A DNA stretch of 64,000 nucleotides from Bacteroidota bacterium (lineage in GTDB: Bacteria; Bacteroidota; Bacteroidia; Bacteroidales; CAIWKO01). This document shows positions 46,797 through 56,388 of the stretch, piece by piece; positions within the stretch are counted from its first letter, which is position 1, and each line of letters opens with the position of its first letter. The stretch covers positions 1 through 64,000 of the forward strand of contig JBAXND010000004.1 in the NCBI GenBank assembly GCA_037133915.1, given 5' to 3'. The notes under the pieces were generated by a model, which saw only the letters and a program-made list of their open reading frames with translations, was not told the DNA's origin and did no database searches. Both the position numbers and the translations under genes were made by a program.

Positions 46797-48617
46797 TCAG
46801 GAAAAAGCCTGAAGGTCGCACAATTTTCTGTACACGCCGTTTTTGGCAGTGAGTTCGGTATGATTACCCCGTTCAACAATTTCGCCTTTCTGTATCACTA
46901 TAATTTCATCGGAATACTGAATGGTTGAGAGACGGTGCGCAATAACAACGGATGTACGGTTTTTCATAAGTTTCATCAAGGCATCCTGAACCAGACGTTC
47001 CGATTCGGTATCAAGTGCCGAAGTTGCCTCGTCGAGAATCATGATGGGCGGATTTTTAAGAACGGCCCGGGCAATACTGATTCGCTGTTTTTGTCCACCC
47101 GAAAGTTTCATACCACGATCACCAATATTAGATTGGTATCCGTTTTCCATTTCCATAATAAAATCATGTGCATTGGCAATTTGCGCTGCGCGTATCACAT
47201 CCTGCTCAGAAACGTTCTTCATGCCGAACGCAATATTATTATAGACAGAATCATTGAACAGAATACTTTCCTGAGTAACAATACCCATGAGGCCCCGCAG
47301 GTCTGAAATTACATAATCTTTTACATCGTGCCCGTCGATGATAATCTGACCTTCGCTGCAATCATAAAATCGGGGCAATAAATCAACCATGGTCGTTTTT
47401 CCTGCACCCGACGGACCAACCAGCGCTATCATTTTACCTTTTTCAACTTTAAGATTTATGTTGTTCAGCACAGGCTCATTGCCGTATTGGAATCCCACAT
47501 TACGAAATTCTATTTCGTCTTTAAACTCTTTGACGGCAATAGCATCGGGTTTTTCAATGATAACCTCTTCCGCTTTCAGTATTACCTGAATGCGTTCAAC
47601 AGAGGCAGCCCCTTTTTGAACGTTATAAAACGCGGCAGTAAATGATTTGGCCGGAGGAAGTAATTGTGAAAACAGTCCGAGATACGTAATAAACACGGCA
47701 GCACCCATTCCTGAATCATTTGACAATACGAGTTTTCCGCCCACATACAGAACAGGCACAATTACAAGGATGGCCAGAAATTCGCTGAGTGGTGCGGCTA
47801 AATCGCGCTTGCGGTAAAGGCGAACCATAAGTTTAGTGTAAACAATATTTTCTTTTTTAAAACGCTCTTGAGTGCTGAAGATGGCGTTAAATGCTTTAAT
47901 GATGCGGAGTCCGGAAATAGTTTCTTCAATCAGAGCGAGCAATTCGCCCATCTTTTTCTGTCCTTTTTGCGATGTCCGCTTCAGGCTGCGCCCTATCTGA
48001 CCAATCAGATAGCCTGCAATTGGCAACAGTACCAATATAAATAATGTAAGCTGTGGACTGATAATAAATAATGTAGCAAGAAATACAATGATGGTAATGG
48101 GTTCTCGGAATATCATTTCCAGTGAACTCATGATAGACCACTCTACTTCCTGCACATCGGAAGTCATGCGCGCCATGATATCACCTTTGCGTTGTTCGGT
48201 ATAGAAGGCAAGCGGCAATATCATAATTTTAAGGTACAGTTCATTTCTGAGATCCTTAACAACGCCATTGCGTACAGGGGCCAGATAATACATGGCCATA
48301 TAGCGAAACAGATTTTTCAGAAAGAACAGAACGACCATGCTCAGACAGATATAGAGCAATGCTGTCATTTCGCCGTTGTTTCTTATTGTCTCGCTTATAA
48401 AATAATAGAAGTTCTGCTTGATAGAATCGGGGTTGAACGACAATGGAGGTGCAGACGTAACAGCTTCCTGAGTTTTGAAAAGTATGTTCAGGATAGGAAT
48501 TGCAAGTACCAAGGAAACCACTGAAAAAGCAACCGCAACAATGTTGAATACAATATTGGCAAGAGCATATTTCCAGTAAGGAATTGCGTAGCGAAGAATG
48601 ACAATCAGTTTTTTCAT
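46797..48617 (-). CDS. MsbA-like ABC exporter (fused permease and ATPase)
   Basis: The 606-residue half-transporter has six transmembrane helices (about 1-330), with DVQEVEWSIMSSLEMIF and the coupling EETISGLRIIKAFNA. The ATPase domain has Walker A GPSGAGKTT (401-409), Q-loop VTQESILF, the signature LSGGQKQR near 505, Walker B IMILDEATSALD and the switch His in VVIAHRLST. It is close to MsbA, which flips lipid A core, but substrate cannot be told from sequence. TATCTTTG on the minus strand at 48665-48672 is a likely -7 box. Confidence 0.93.
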   Translation of the reverse strand: MKKLIVILRYAIPYWKYALANIVFNIVAVAFSVVSLVLAIPILNILFKTQEAVTSAPPLSFNPDSIKQNFYYFISETIRNNGEMTALLYICLSMVVLFFLKNLFRYMAMYYLAPVRNGVVKDLRNELYLKIMILPLAFYTEQRKGDIMARMTSDVQEVEWSIMSSLEMIFREPITIIVFLATLFIISPQLTLFILVLLPIAGYLIGQIGRSLKRTSQKGQKKMGELLALIEETISGLRIIKAFNAIFSTQERFKKENIVYTKLMVRLYRKRDLAAPLSEFLAILVIVPVLYVGGKLVLSNDSGMGAAVFITYLGLFSQLLPPAKSFTAAFYNVQKGAASVERIQVILKAEEVIIEKPDAIAVKEFKDEIEFRNVGFQYGNEPVLNNINLKVEKGKMIALVGPSGAGKTTMVDLLPRFYDCSEGQIIIDGHDVKDYVISDLRGLMGIVTQESILFNDSVYNNIAFGMKNVSEQDVIRAAQIANAHDFIMEMENGYQSNIGDRGMKLSGGQKQRISIARAVLKNPPIMILDEATSALDTESERLVQDALMKLMKNRTSVVIAHRLSTIQYSDEIIVIQKGEIVERGNHTELTAKNGVYRKLCDLQAFS

Positions 48618-48664
48618 TTACTCTGTTTCGGGAAGAAAACGACTTCCGGTATTTTTTATTTCAG

Positions 48665-48672
48665 CAAAGATA
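48665..48672 (-). promoter_or_regulatory. Possible -7 box of the ABC exporter gene
   Basis: On the minus strand TATCTTTG matches TAnnTTTG and lies 47 nt upstream of the start codon. No good -33 element was seen. Confidence 0.35.
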
Positions 48673-48977
48673 TAATATATAATTGTGACGGTCGAATATC
48701 GCCGTTCCTCACTTTTGGCTATCATTTTTGAAGAATAGCGATGAGAGTCTCTTGATTTTAATCAATTGAGATTGGGATAACAATGCAAGCAAATGAAAAT
48801 GGCATAATATATAACAGCCACTTAATCAATTGTAAATGTGTGCATTAAAAGCCACATATTGAAAAATAGCAGATGTGCTATGGCAGAAAAAATAAAAATC
48901 AGTCAGCTGTAACCAAATTTTAAAAATTGCGTTCAACGACATTATTTTGATGTTTGTCGATAACTTTTCCACGTTTA

Positions 48978-49011
48978 TTTGTAATTTTATTAGTTTTATA
49001 TAGTACCTTTA
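48978..49011 (+). promoter_or_regulatory. Probable promoter of the 1734-residue T9SS cargo gene
   Basis: TTTG (48978-48981), a 22-nt spacer and TACCTTTA (49004-49011, one mismatch to TAnnTTTG) fit the Bacteroidota pattern. The leader would be about 50 nt. Confidence 0.4.
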
Positions 49012-49070
49012 TAGAATAAAATCATGTTATTAAAATTTCATTAGAAAAGCATTAATTTTATCGTATCTTT

Positions 49071-52000
49071 ATGAAAACAAAATCTACATCTACAAACAAT
49101 ATGAAGAATTCACTCACTAAAATTACCAATATCAGAGGACTGAGGTTCTTGGTTCTAATATTCATGCTTACACTTACGAGTGGCAGCGTTTTTTCCACGA
49201 ATTATTACTGGGTTGGCGGAACAGGCTCCTGGACTATGCTAAACCATTGGGCAACCACATCGGGTGGCACGACAATGCACACGACATTACCCGACATGTA
49301 TGATGACGTGTATTTCGATAATCATTCCTTTCCGACTGGAGGAACAATAACTGTTAACGGAACACCTGTGTGTAATGACCTTAATTTTACAGGCGTTACA
49401 GGCACTCCCACTCTTGCCGGCTATAATTTACTGAAGATTTACGGTTCGCTTACGCTGGCAACCGCCATGAATATTACTTACATCGGCTCAATTTATTTTG
49501 AATCCACAATGCCCGGCTGTACAATAAATACAAAAGGGAAAACACTGCTCAGCCATGTTTATTTTAACGGTGTGGGTGGCGAATGGACACTTGCGGACTC
49601 ATTATCGTTAGGCAACAATAAATCAGTGTATTTATATAATGGCAGCCTTATCACTAACAATAAAAATATTTCGTGTTACAAATTTTCTTCAGACCGGATT
49701 TTTCCGCGTAGCCTTATCTTAGGAAGTTCTATAATCAGAATCCATGATAACACTTCGAGTGCCATGGCTATTTACCTGGAAGATTTGTGGTTTGATGCAG
49801 GTTCATCAAGTATCCGTTTTCTTGGTCAGACAGGTCCTACGGGCGGCGGTTTGTACATCAGCGATCAAAACCTAGGGCTAACGGCAGATTTTAACAATGT
49901 TATGTTCGGGTATCCGAACGGAGCATCAACACTGAACATTTCACTGAAATCAATCTGCAGTTTCAATCAGTTGACATTCCTTGGGGATGGCATTATCAAT
50001 GGTTCAAACACGTACAATAACCTCATTCTGACACCGGGGAAAAGCTACACACTGCAATCCAGAAAAAAACAAACAATAAACGGTACACTTAGCGCAACGG
50101 GTGGTTGCAGCGGTTATATTTCTATTCAGTCATCCATTGCAGGCACCGTAGATACCATTTATAAGTCATCAGGAACAGTAACACTTGCCAAATGCATTTT
50201 ACGCGACATCTGTAAATCGGGTGCCGCAGCGTTCACTGCCAGTTCGTCAATAGATTTGGGCAACAATTCCGGATGGAGTTTTACCGCACCTTCTTCTACT
50301 ACTTATTACTGGGTTGGTGGCACAGGCAACTGGGAAAGCCCTGCGCACTGGTCATTAACAAGTGGAGGTGCCGGCGGCAGTTGTATTCCCGGTCCCGCCG
50401 ATAACGTAATTTTCAATGCGAGCTCATTTAATGGTGCCGGACAGTCGGTAACGGTAAGTGGAACACTCGCCTGTTGTAAGAATATGACCTGGACAGGCGT
50501 AAACAACAGCCCGACTTTTGCAGGCGCCTCAACTGCGATTTTAAAAGTTTTCGGGTCGCTGAATATGAATGCGAATTTTAATTTTGGTTTTACAGGAAAT
50601 GTACATTTTGCAGCCGCTACCACAGGTAATACAATATCATGCGGTGACAAGACAATCAACGGAGATATTTATTTCTTGAGTTCAGGTGGCTGGGGTTTAT
50701 CCGACAGTCTGATTTTAGCAAGTGGAAAGTCAATATTTCTTTATACCGGATCACTGGCTACCAATGGCTATAAAGTTTCGTGCACAAAGTTAATTTCCGA
50801 TTTAACAGGAAACCGCGGTCTTTCCTTTGGTAGTTCAGAAATTGTTTTAAGCAGCACTCTGCTGTCAGGAGCCATGGTACTGAACATGACCAACCTTGTT
50901 TTTGACGGTGGCACATCACTGCTCAGGTTCACAGGAACTTCAGGTATCAATGCCGGAGGATTCACTATTTCCGGAACAAACGCCGCACCAACAAACCTAT
51001 ATGATGTAGTTCTTTCATCGGCAGGAGCTTCATCCAGTATTTATGTACTTACTGCAGGCGGTGCGGCTTTTCATGATGTAATCTTTCAGGGTTCAGGGAG
51101 TATTTATGGTAAGAATACATACCACGACCTGACGTTTACTTCCGGAAGCTCCTATTTTCTGCAGGCAGGAAAAACACAAACGATTACCGGAAACTGGAAT
51201 GCTTCAGGAAATTGCAGTTCATATATTATAGTACAATCCAATACTTTTGCGAGTCCGGCCTCAGTGATAAAAACTACAGGCACTGTAAGTACCGACTACA
51301 TTCTTCTTAGAGATATTCAGGTTTCGGGCGGGGCAGCATTTTCAGCCACGAATGCAACAAATATGGGTGGTAACAGTGGCTGGACCTTTTCGGCTCCTGT
51401 TTCTAGAACATATTACTGGATAAGCGGCAGCGGCTCATGGAGCAACCAGTCTCACTGGTCGTTAAATAGCGGAGGTACCCCGGCAGCATGTCTTCCGGGT
51501 CCGAATGACAACGTTGTTTTCGATGCCAATTCATTTCTCGGAAGCGGTTCCATTGTAACCATTGATCCTGTTCCTGCTTATTGCAAAAACATGATTTGGA
51601 ATCATCCATTGAATAATCCGACCTTCGGTGGAACGGCAGCATCAACCATCAGGATTTTTGGTTCGTTGAATCTGTATACCGGAATGGTATACAATTACAA
51701 GGGAAAGCTTTATTTTGAATCGGGAGATACAACCAATGTAATTAATACATCGGGGAAAACAATCACGAGTGACATGTATTTTCAGGGAACAGGCGGATGG
51801 ACGCTTGCCGACAGCCTGAAAACAGGACCTACAAATTCTATATTTTATTATATGGGAGCTTTCAATACGGCTAATTACAATATTACAGCGCTCCGTTTCA
51901 CTTCTGACAAGACCACCAACCGAAAATTGAAGCTTGGTTCATCAACGCTTACTTTATCGGGAGCTGGTGGTGTTCCGGCAATCTACCTGAATACAGTAAA

Positions 52001-54275
52001 CTTGGCAGTCAATGCAGGCACATCCCGTATTGTACTTCCAAATTATTCAGGTGTAACAGCAGGCATTGTTTGCCTCGTAAACGGTCTGCCAAATTCCACT
52101 ATACAACTTTATGACGTTGTATTCTCAGCGACTACGGGTACAGCAAGCATCAGCACAAACGGGCAGCTCACAGCCAGTTTCCATAAGGTAACGATGGGTG
52201 GAAGCGGTAAAATTCTGGGCAATAATTATTTTGAGACTCTGTTATTTGCTCCTGGGAAAAAATACACGCTGCAGTCAACAAAAACACAGACAATAACAAG
52301 TTACTGGGGATTTTCAGGCCAGTGCAGCATTCCCGACACTATCATTTCATCCATTACCGGCAATCCGGCGAAAGTATCAAAAGTATCAGGTATTGTGAGC
52401 GGTTTCAACATTGTTATGAGTGATATTTCGGCACTTGGTGGTGCCACATTTAATGCGTTTAATTCAACGGATCTTGGTGGTAACACCGGATGGAACTTCA
52501 CAACACAGGGAACACTCGGAAATCCGGGAATCATCAGCGGTCAGGCAAATGTGTGCGTAGGGCAGACTGCAACGTATTCGGTTAATGCTATACCGGGAGT
52601 TGTAAGTTATAATTGGACATTGCCTAGCGGTGTTTCTCTTGTTACGGGACAGGGAACAAATTTAATAACTGTAGTGATTGGAAATATTACGACTGCGACA
52701 ATCTCAGTGAATGCATACAACGGTTGCATCACATCCACATCATCTTCAAAAACATTAACTGTTTTTACAATCGGCTTTAATGCAGTTCCACCGGTATGTC
52801 AGAATGCAACACCTTTCACATTAACAACCGGAACTCCTGCAGGTGGTACGTATTTCGGTAACGGCGTTACAGGTAGCCAGTTCAATCCGGCAACAGCCGG
52901 TATAGGCACGCACAATATCGGATACGTTTACAACACCGGCGGCTGCATTGACACGGCTTTCCAAACTGTGAACGTTATGGGCGCCCCGAGTACACCAAGT
53001 CAGCCGACAGGTCAGACTGTTGTGTGTCAGGGATCTTCGAACATTCAATATGCTACAACCGTTGTCGGTAGTGCAATAGTGAACTGGAGTATAACACCCG
53101 CAGGCGCAGGCACAATTACAGGAACAGGAATAACCTCAATTGTAAACTGGAACCCGGGATTTGCAGGTGTTGCAGTAATTTCGGCCACAGCGAGTACCAG
53201 TTGTGGAACCTCGGCAGCTTCATCAGTAAATATTATTGTGGGTCAAGGCCCGACAGCTCCTGCGCCAATTACCGGTCCGGTATCTGTTTGCCAGGGCACA
53301 CCGGCTTCAACATTTGGAACCTCATCTTATGCCAATACCGGATTCATCTGGTCAATATCACCGGTTCAGGCCGGCGTTATCAATGGAGTAGACAGCACGA
53401 TAAATGTACTGTGGAATCCGGCATTCAGCGGCAATGCAATAATTACTGCTGCGGCATACAATAGTTGTGACACCACTGCCTCCGTGAACTTCACAATACA
53501 TGTTGATACCCTTGTTGCACAGCTTATTTTCCACAACGGGCAGGGTACCGTTTGCCAGGGAACTGACAGTGTTCATTATGGTGCATCATGTTATAACGCA
53601 AGTGGCTATTTCTGGACACTCAACCCATCAAACGCAGGTCAGCTGTTACAATCAGGATCGCATGCCATTGTAAACTGGGATAGCACTTTTACAGGGCTGG
53701 CAACCATTTTGGTATATGCTTATAATAACTGTGATACTACCTCACCTGTAAGCATGCAGGTATCAGTACTGCCCGGACCGCCTCACCCCACGGTAACTCT
53801 TGCAGGATATTTATTGACAAGTTCGACAGCGCCATCCTATCAATGGCTGCTTAACGGGCAACCGATTCAGGGAGAAACAAACCAGTACTGTACGGCATCA
53901 GCAACAGGCTATTATTCAGTTGTGGTGGCAAACACATACGGATGCAACGACACTTCCGATCTCATATTTATCGACTACATTACCGGTATTTCAGATATGC
54001 CGGGCACTGGTTTTGGTGCCGAAGTAAATCCGAATCCAATGACTGATGGCGGCCAGATTGTTTTAAATCTGAATAAACAGGCGCGCGTAAATATTGAGTT
54101 GATTGATGTTACAGGGCGGATTCTTGTAAGACTAATCGATGGTATTGACACACCTGCAGGCCGAAACTCATTTATCATCACCAAAGAACAACTTGACACG
54201 TATCACGGAGTATACTATTTCAAAGTCAGTGCAGGTGAACAAACCAAAATTTTGCCTGTGGTTATAATGGATTAA
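49071..54275 (+). CDS. Large T9SS cargo protein with three tandem ~368-residue repeats
   Basis: The 1734-residue product has a long signal peptide (about 1-43, ending GSVFST). Three repeats start at residues 45, 412 and 781, each opening with YYW(V/I)xGxGxW and containing a W(A/S)LxSGG-type turn, a DNVxFD-type strand, and closing with GxxGWxF about 360 residues later. About 1150-1560 carries PKD-like modules with NPxFxG repeats (NWNPGFAG, LWNPAFSG, NWDSTFTG). An Ig-like module with YQWLLNGQPIQGETNQYC follows, then a T9SS type A tail (VNPNPMTDGGQIVLNLN). It is probably a surface adhesin or filament. Function is unknown. A strong terminator follows. Confidence 0.87.
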   Translation: MKTKSTSTNNMKNSLTKITNIRGLRFLVLIFMLTLTSGSVFSTNYYWVGGTGSWTMLNHWATTSGGTTMHTTLPDMYDDVYFDNHSFPTGGTITVNGTPVCNDLNFTGVTGTPTLAGYNLLKIYGSLTLATAMNITYIGSIYFESTMPGCTINTKGKTLLSHVYFNGVGGEWTLADSLSLGNNKSVYLYNGSLITNNKNISCYKFSSDRIFPRSLILGSSIIRIHDNTSSAMAIYLEDLWFDAGSSSIRFLGQTGPTGGGLYISDQNLGLTADFNNVMFGYPNGASTLNISLKSICSFNQLTFLGDGIINGSNTYNNLILTPGKSYTLQSRKKQTINGTLSATGGCSGYISIQSSIAGTVDTIYKSSGTVTLAKCILRDICKSGAAAFTASSSIDLGNNSGWSFTAPSSTTYYWVGGTGNWESPAHWSLTSGGAGGSCIPGPADNVIFNASSFNGAGQSVTVSGTLACCKNMTWTGVNNSPTFAGASTAILKVFGSLNMNANFNFGFTGNVHFAAATTGNTISCGDKTINGDIYFLSSGGWGLSDSLILASGKSIFLYTGSLATNGYKVSCTKLISDLTGNRGLSFGSSEIVLSSTLLSGAMVLNMTNLVFDGGTSLLRFTGTSGINAGGFTISGTNAAPTNLYDVVLSSAGASSSIYVLTAGGAAFHDVIFQGSGSIYGKNTYHDLTFTSGSSYFLQAGKTQTITGNWNASGNCSSYIIVQSNTFASPASVIKTTGTVSTDYILLRDIQVSGGAAFSATNATNMGGNSGWTFSAPVSRTYYWISGSGSWSNQSHWSLNSGGTPAACLPGPNDNVVFDANSFLGSGSIVTIDPVPAYCKNMIWNHPLNNPTFGGTAASTIRIFGSLNLYTGMVYNYKGKLYFESGDTTNVINTSGKTITSDMYFQGTGGWTLADSLKTGPTNSIFYYMGAFNTANYNITALRFTSDKTTNRKLKLGSSTLTLSGAGGVPAIYLNTVNLAVNAGTSRIVLPNYSGVTAGIVCLVNGLPNSTIQLYDVVFSATTGTASISTNGQLTASFHKVTMGGSGKILGNNYFETLLFAPGKKYTLQSTKTQTITSYWGFSGQCSIPDTIISSITGNPAKVSKVSGIVSGFNIVMSDISALGGATFNAFNSTDLGGNTGWNFTTQGTLGNPGIISGQANVCVGQTATYSVNAIPGVVSYNWTLPSGVSLVTGQGTNLITVVIGNITTATISVNAYNGCITSTSSSKTLTVFTIGFNAVPPVCQNATPFTLTTGTPAGGTYFGNGVTGSQFNPATAGIGTHNIGYVYNTGGCIDTAFQTVNVMGAPSTPSQPTGQTVVCQGSSNIQYATTVVGSAIVNWSITPAGAGTITGTGITSIVNWNPGFAGVAVISATASTSCGTSAASSVNIIVGQGPTAPAPITGPVSVCQGTPASTFGTSSYANTGFIWSISPVQAGVINGVDSTINVLWNPAFSGNAIITAAAYNSCDTTASVNFTIHVDTLVAQLIFHNGQGTVCQGTDSVHYGASCYNASGYFWTLNPSNAGQLLQSGSHAIVNWDSTFTGLATILVYAYNNCDTTSPVSMQVSVLPGPPHPTVTLAGYLLTSSTAPSYQWLLNGQPIQGETNQYCTASATGYYSVVVANTYGCNDTSDLIFIDYITGISDMPGTGFGAEVNPNPMTDGGQIVLNLNKQARVNIELIDVTGRILVRLIDGIDTPAGRNSFIITKEQLDTYHGVYYFKVSAGEQTKILPVVIMD

Positions 54276-54289
54276 TCCTCCTTAATATT

Positions 54290-54328
54290 AAAAAAAGAGG
54301 CGGCTCTGCTGAGACCGTCTCTTTTTTT
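54290..54328 (+). terminator. Rho-independent terminator after the large T9SS cargo gene
   Basis: AGAGGCGG (54296-54303) pairs with CCGTCTCT (54315-54322), with one G-U, and encloses an inner CTC/GAG pair. A-tract and T-tract flank it and seven T end the structure. It lies 15 nt after the stop codon. Confidence 0.8.
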
Positions 54329-54378
54329 GTTGAATTCCGGGAGTTTTGCAGTTTAGATGTAAATAGCCTTTAATGTTG

Positions 54379-54386
54379 TACTTTTG
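54379..54386 (+). promoter_or_regulatory. Possible -7 box upstream of rbfA
   Basis: TACTTTTG matches TAnnTTTG and ends 5 nt before the ATG at 54392, so the leader would be very short. The -33 element is unclear. Confidence 0.35.
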
Positions 54387-54391
54387 CATTT

Positions 54392-54730
54392 ATGGAAACA
54401 ATCAGACAGAGCAAGGTGTCCCGTTTGCTCCAGAAAGAAATCGGGGAAATTATTCAGCAGGAACAGCGCGGATTGTATGGTAATTCTATGATTACAGTTA
54501 CCCGTGTTACTATCAGCAAAGACATGATGATGGCGCGGGTTTTTGTAAGTCTGTTTGCCACAAAAGATAAAAAAGTGCTGTTTGACCTGGTAAAACTGAA
54601 TACTGCTGAAATAAGAAGATTACTGGCTATGCGCATCCGGCATCAGCTGCGGGCTGTGCCTGAGCTGGAATTCATTCACGACGACACCCTCGATTATCTG
54701 GATCATATCGATGAACTTCTAAAGCAATAA
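54392..54730 (+). CDS. rbfA: Ribosome-binding factor A
   Basis: The 112-residue KH-fold protein has SRLLQKEIGEIIQQE near the N-terminus, TVTRVTISKDMMMARVFVSL in the centre and the C-terminal LRAVPELEFIHDDTLDY typical of RbfA. It binds the 30S subunit during maturation of the 16S rRNA 5' end. It lies just before a LolC/E-like permease gene, a common Bacteroidota pairing. Confidence 0.95.
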   Translation: METIRQSKVSRLLQKEIGEIIQQEQRGLYGNSMITVTRVTISKDMMMARVFVSLFATKDKKVLFDLVKLNTAEIRRLLAMRIRHQLRAVPELEFIHDDTLDYLDHIDELLKQ

Positions 54731-54735
54731 GCAGA

Positions 54736-55965
54736 TTGAAATTCGCATTTTACATAGCGCGCCGCTACCTGTTTGCGAAAAAATCGCACAACATCATCAA
54801 TATCATTTCGGGAATTTCAGTTGCCGGCATCACTATGGGAACCATGGCGCTTATTATTGTGCTATCGGTATTCAACGGTTTTGAGAACCTTGTGGTAACG
54901 CTTTTCAATTCATTCAATCCCGATATACGTATAACTGCAAACGAAGGAAAAACCTTTGATGCCGCAGTTTTTCCATCGGACCAATTAAAAAGCATACCCG
55001 GAGTAGCTTATTACACTGAGGTTATTGAGGAAAATGCACTTCTCAAATACAAAGACAAACAGTTTGTTATCGCTATAAAAGGTGTCAGTTCAGATTTTGA
55101 CAAAACCAGCAACATCAGGCAGATGATGACAGAAGGCGACTATGTTCTTCAAACAGGAAGCAATGATTTTGCGCTGGTTGGTCAGGGAGTGGCCTACTCA
55201 CTTGGATTAGCGCTGCGTGATTATGAAAATCCACTTACTGTTTATGTACCGCGGCGTAATGCCCGTGCCAGCTTTGATCCTGCGGAAGCTTTTAACAGCC
55301 TTACCATTCAACCGGCGGGTGTGTTTTCTATTCAGCAGGATTTTGATATCAAATACGTAATCGTGCCACTGCGGTTCTGCCGACAGTTGCTTGATTATAA
55401 AACGCGGATAAGCGCTGTTGAAATAGGCATTGGCAAAGGAGAAGATCAGGAAAAAGTACAGCGTGAAATACAAAAAATTGCCGGCGACAATTTTTCTGTA
55501 AAAAATCGTTTTCAGCAAGAAGAACTGTTGTATAAAATCATGAAATCGGAAAAACTTGCGGTATTCATCATCCTTTCGTTTATATTGTTCATCGCAACTT
55601 TCAACGTTATTGGTTCACTTAGCATGCTTATTCTCGACAAGAAAAAAGATATTGCCGTGCTCACGAGTCTGGGCGCCGATGAAAAACTTATACGGCGCAT
55701 TTTTCTAATCGAAGGTTTGCTGATTGATTTATTGGGCGGCGTTCTTGGATTAGTATTAGGCGGAATAATCTGTTGGCTTCAGCAGACCTTCAGTTTCATC
55801 ACGATACAAACAAGCAATTCATTTGTTGTAGATGCTTACCCTGTAAAAATGGAAGTCATGGATTTTCTGTTGGTGTTCGGCATTGTATTTATTATCGGGT
55901 TTGCGGCATCGTGGTATCCCGTAAAATATATTTCCAGGAAATACCTTGGCGGAAAACTGGCATAA
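54736..55965 (+). CDS. LolC/LolE-like ABC transporter permease
   Basis: The 409-residue product starts with TTG at 54736, 5 nt after the rbfA stop; KFAFYIARRYLFAKKSHNII is the usual N-terminus of the family and no upstream or nearby ATG gives it, so the TTG is accepted. One transmembrane helix (about 20-45) is followed by a periplasmic domain (about 50-265) and three C-terminal helices (about 270-400) with the FtsX/MacB-type core (NVIGSLSMLILDKKKDIAVL). LolCE proteins extract lipoproteins from the inner membrane. The partner ATPase is not adjacent. Confidence 0.9.
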   Translation: MKFAFYIARRYLFAKKSHNIINIISGISVAGITMGTMALIIVLSVFNGFENLVVTLFNSFNPDIRITANEGKTFDAAVFPSDQLKSIPGVAYYTEVIEENALLKYKDKQFVIAIKGVSSDFDKTSNIRQMMTEGDYVLQTGSNDFALVGQGVAYSLGLALRDYENPLTVYVPRRNARASFDPAEAFNSLTIQPAGVFSIQQDFDIKYVIVPLRFCRQLLDYKTRISAVEIGIGKGEDQEKVQREIQKIAGDNFSVKNRFQQEELLYKIMKSEKLAVFIILSFILFIATFNVIGSLSMLILDKKKDIAVLTSLGADEKLIRRIFLIEGLLIDLLGGVLGLVLGGIICWLQQTFSFITIQTSNSFVVDAYPVKMEVMDFLLVFGIVFIIGFAASWYPVKYISRKYLGGKLA

Positions 55966-55997
55966 CTCATGAACAGGGCATTCTGATAAGAAATTCG

Positions 55998-56005
55998 TAT
56001 CTTTG
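55998..56005 (+). promoter_or_regulatory. -7 box upstream of the small membrane-protein gene
   Basis: TATCTTTG matches TAnnTTTG, 25 nt before the ATG at 56030. It also overlaps the alternative TTG start at 56003, which is therefore rejected. Confidence 0.45.
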
Positions 56006-56029
56006 CTGATATTAACCATTTGCGTCCTT

Positions 56030-56374
56030 ATGGAACCTATAAAAACATTGTTTCCGTTGTCAACCTGGATGCTGCGCCTCGCGGTTCTGCTCATTGTGTA
56101 TATTTGTTTTTTTGTTGAATACCGTACGCCAAATTTCAGCAGCACCAATTTTTATATCGCAGTAGCTTTTGGCTTTTTCGGAATGCTGCTGTTTATCGGC
56201 GGATTCCTGAAAAAAAGCGGGCTGACAATGCTTTCCGCAGCACTGTTATTCATTGGATGCTTGTATAAAATCATTTCATATTACGCATTTTCGCATGGAC
56301 GGTTTGTTGCCATTTTCGGTGTATTTGCCGCCATCACCTTCTTTTTTATTGCCAATGGTAATAAAAAGAAATAA
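56030..56374 (+). CDS. Small four-helix membrane protein, unknown
   Basis: The product is about 114 residues from ATG 56030 (MEPIKTLFPL). Four hydrophobic segments are visible (about 15-30, 45-62, 70-85 and 93-108), with a short Lys-rich tail. No family is recognised. It lies between the LolC/E-like permease and hflX, 15 nt before the hflX start, so it may be cotranscribed with hflX. Confidence 0.7.
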   Translation: MEPIKTLFPLSTWMLRLAVLLIVYICFFVEYRTPNFSSTNFYIAVAFGFFGMLLFIGGFLKKSGLTMLSAALLFIGCLYKIISYYAFSHGRFVAIFGVFAAITFFFIANGNKKK

Positions 56375-56388
56375 ATCCAAACTCTACC

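Larger units (their letters stand above)
48618..49070. other. AT-rich divergent intergenic region
   Basis: This 453-base spacer lies between the ABC exporter (-) and the 1734-residue cargo gene (+). It holds promoter-like elements at both ends and no gene or RNA that can be supported. The right half is very AT-rich, with several TAAATT/AATTTA tracts. Confidence 0.55.

Noticed and set aside
49071..54275. Assembly artefact as the cause of the three repeats
   Set aside because: The repeats differ in sequence throughout and have different linkers, so they look like ancient internal duplications.
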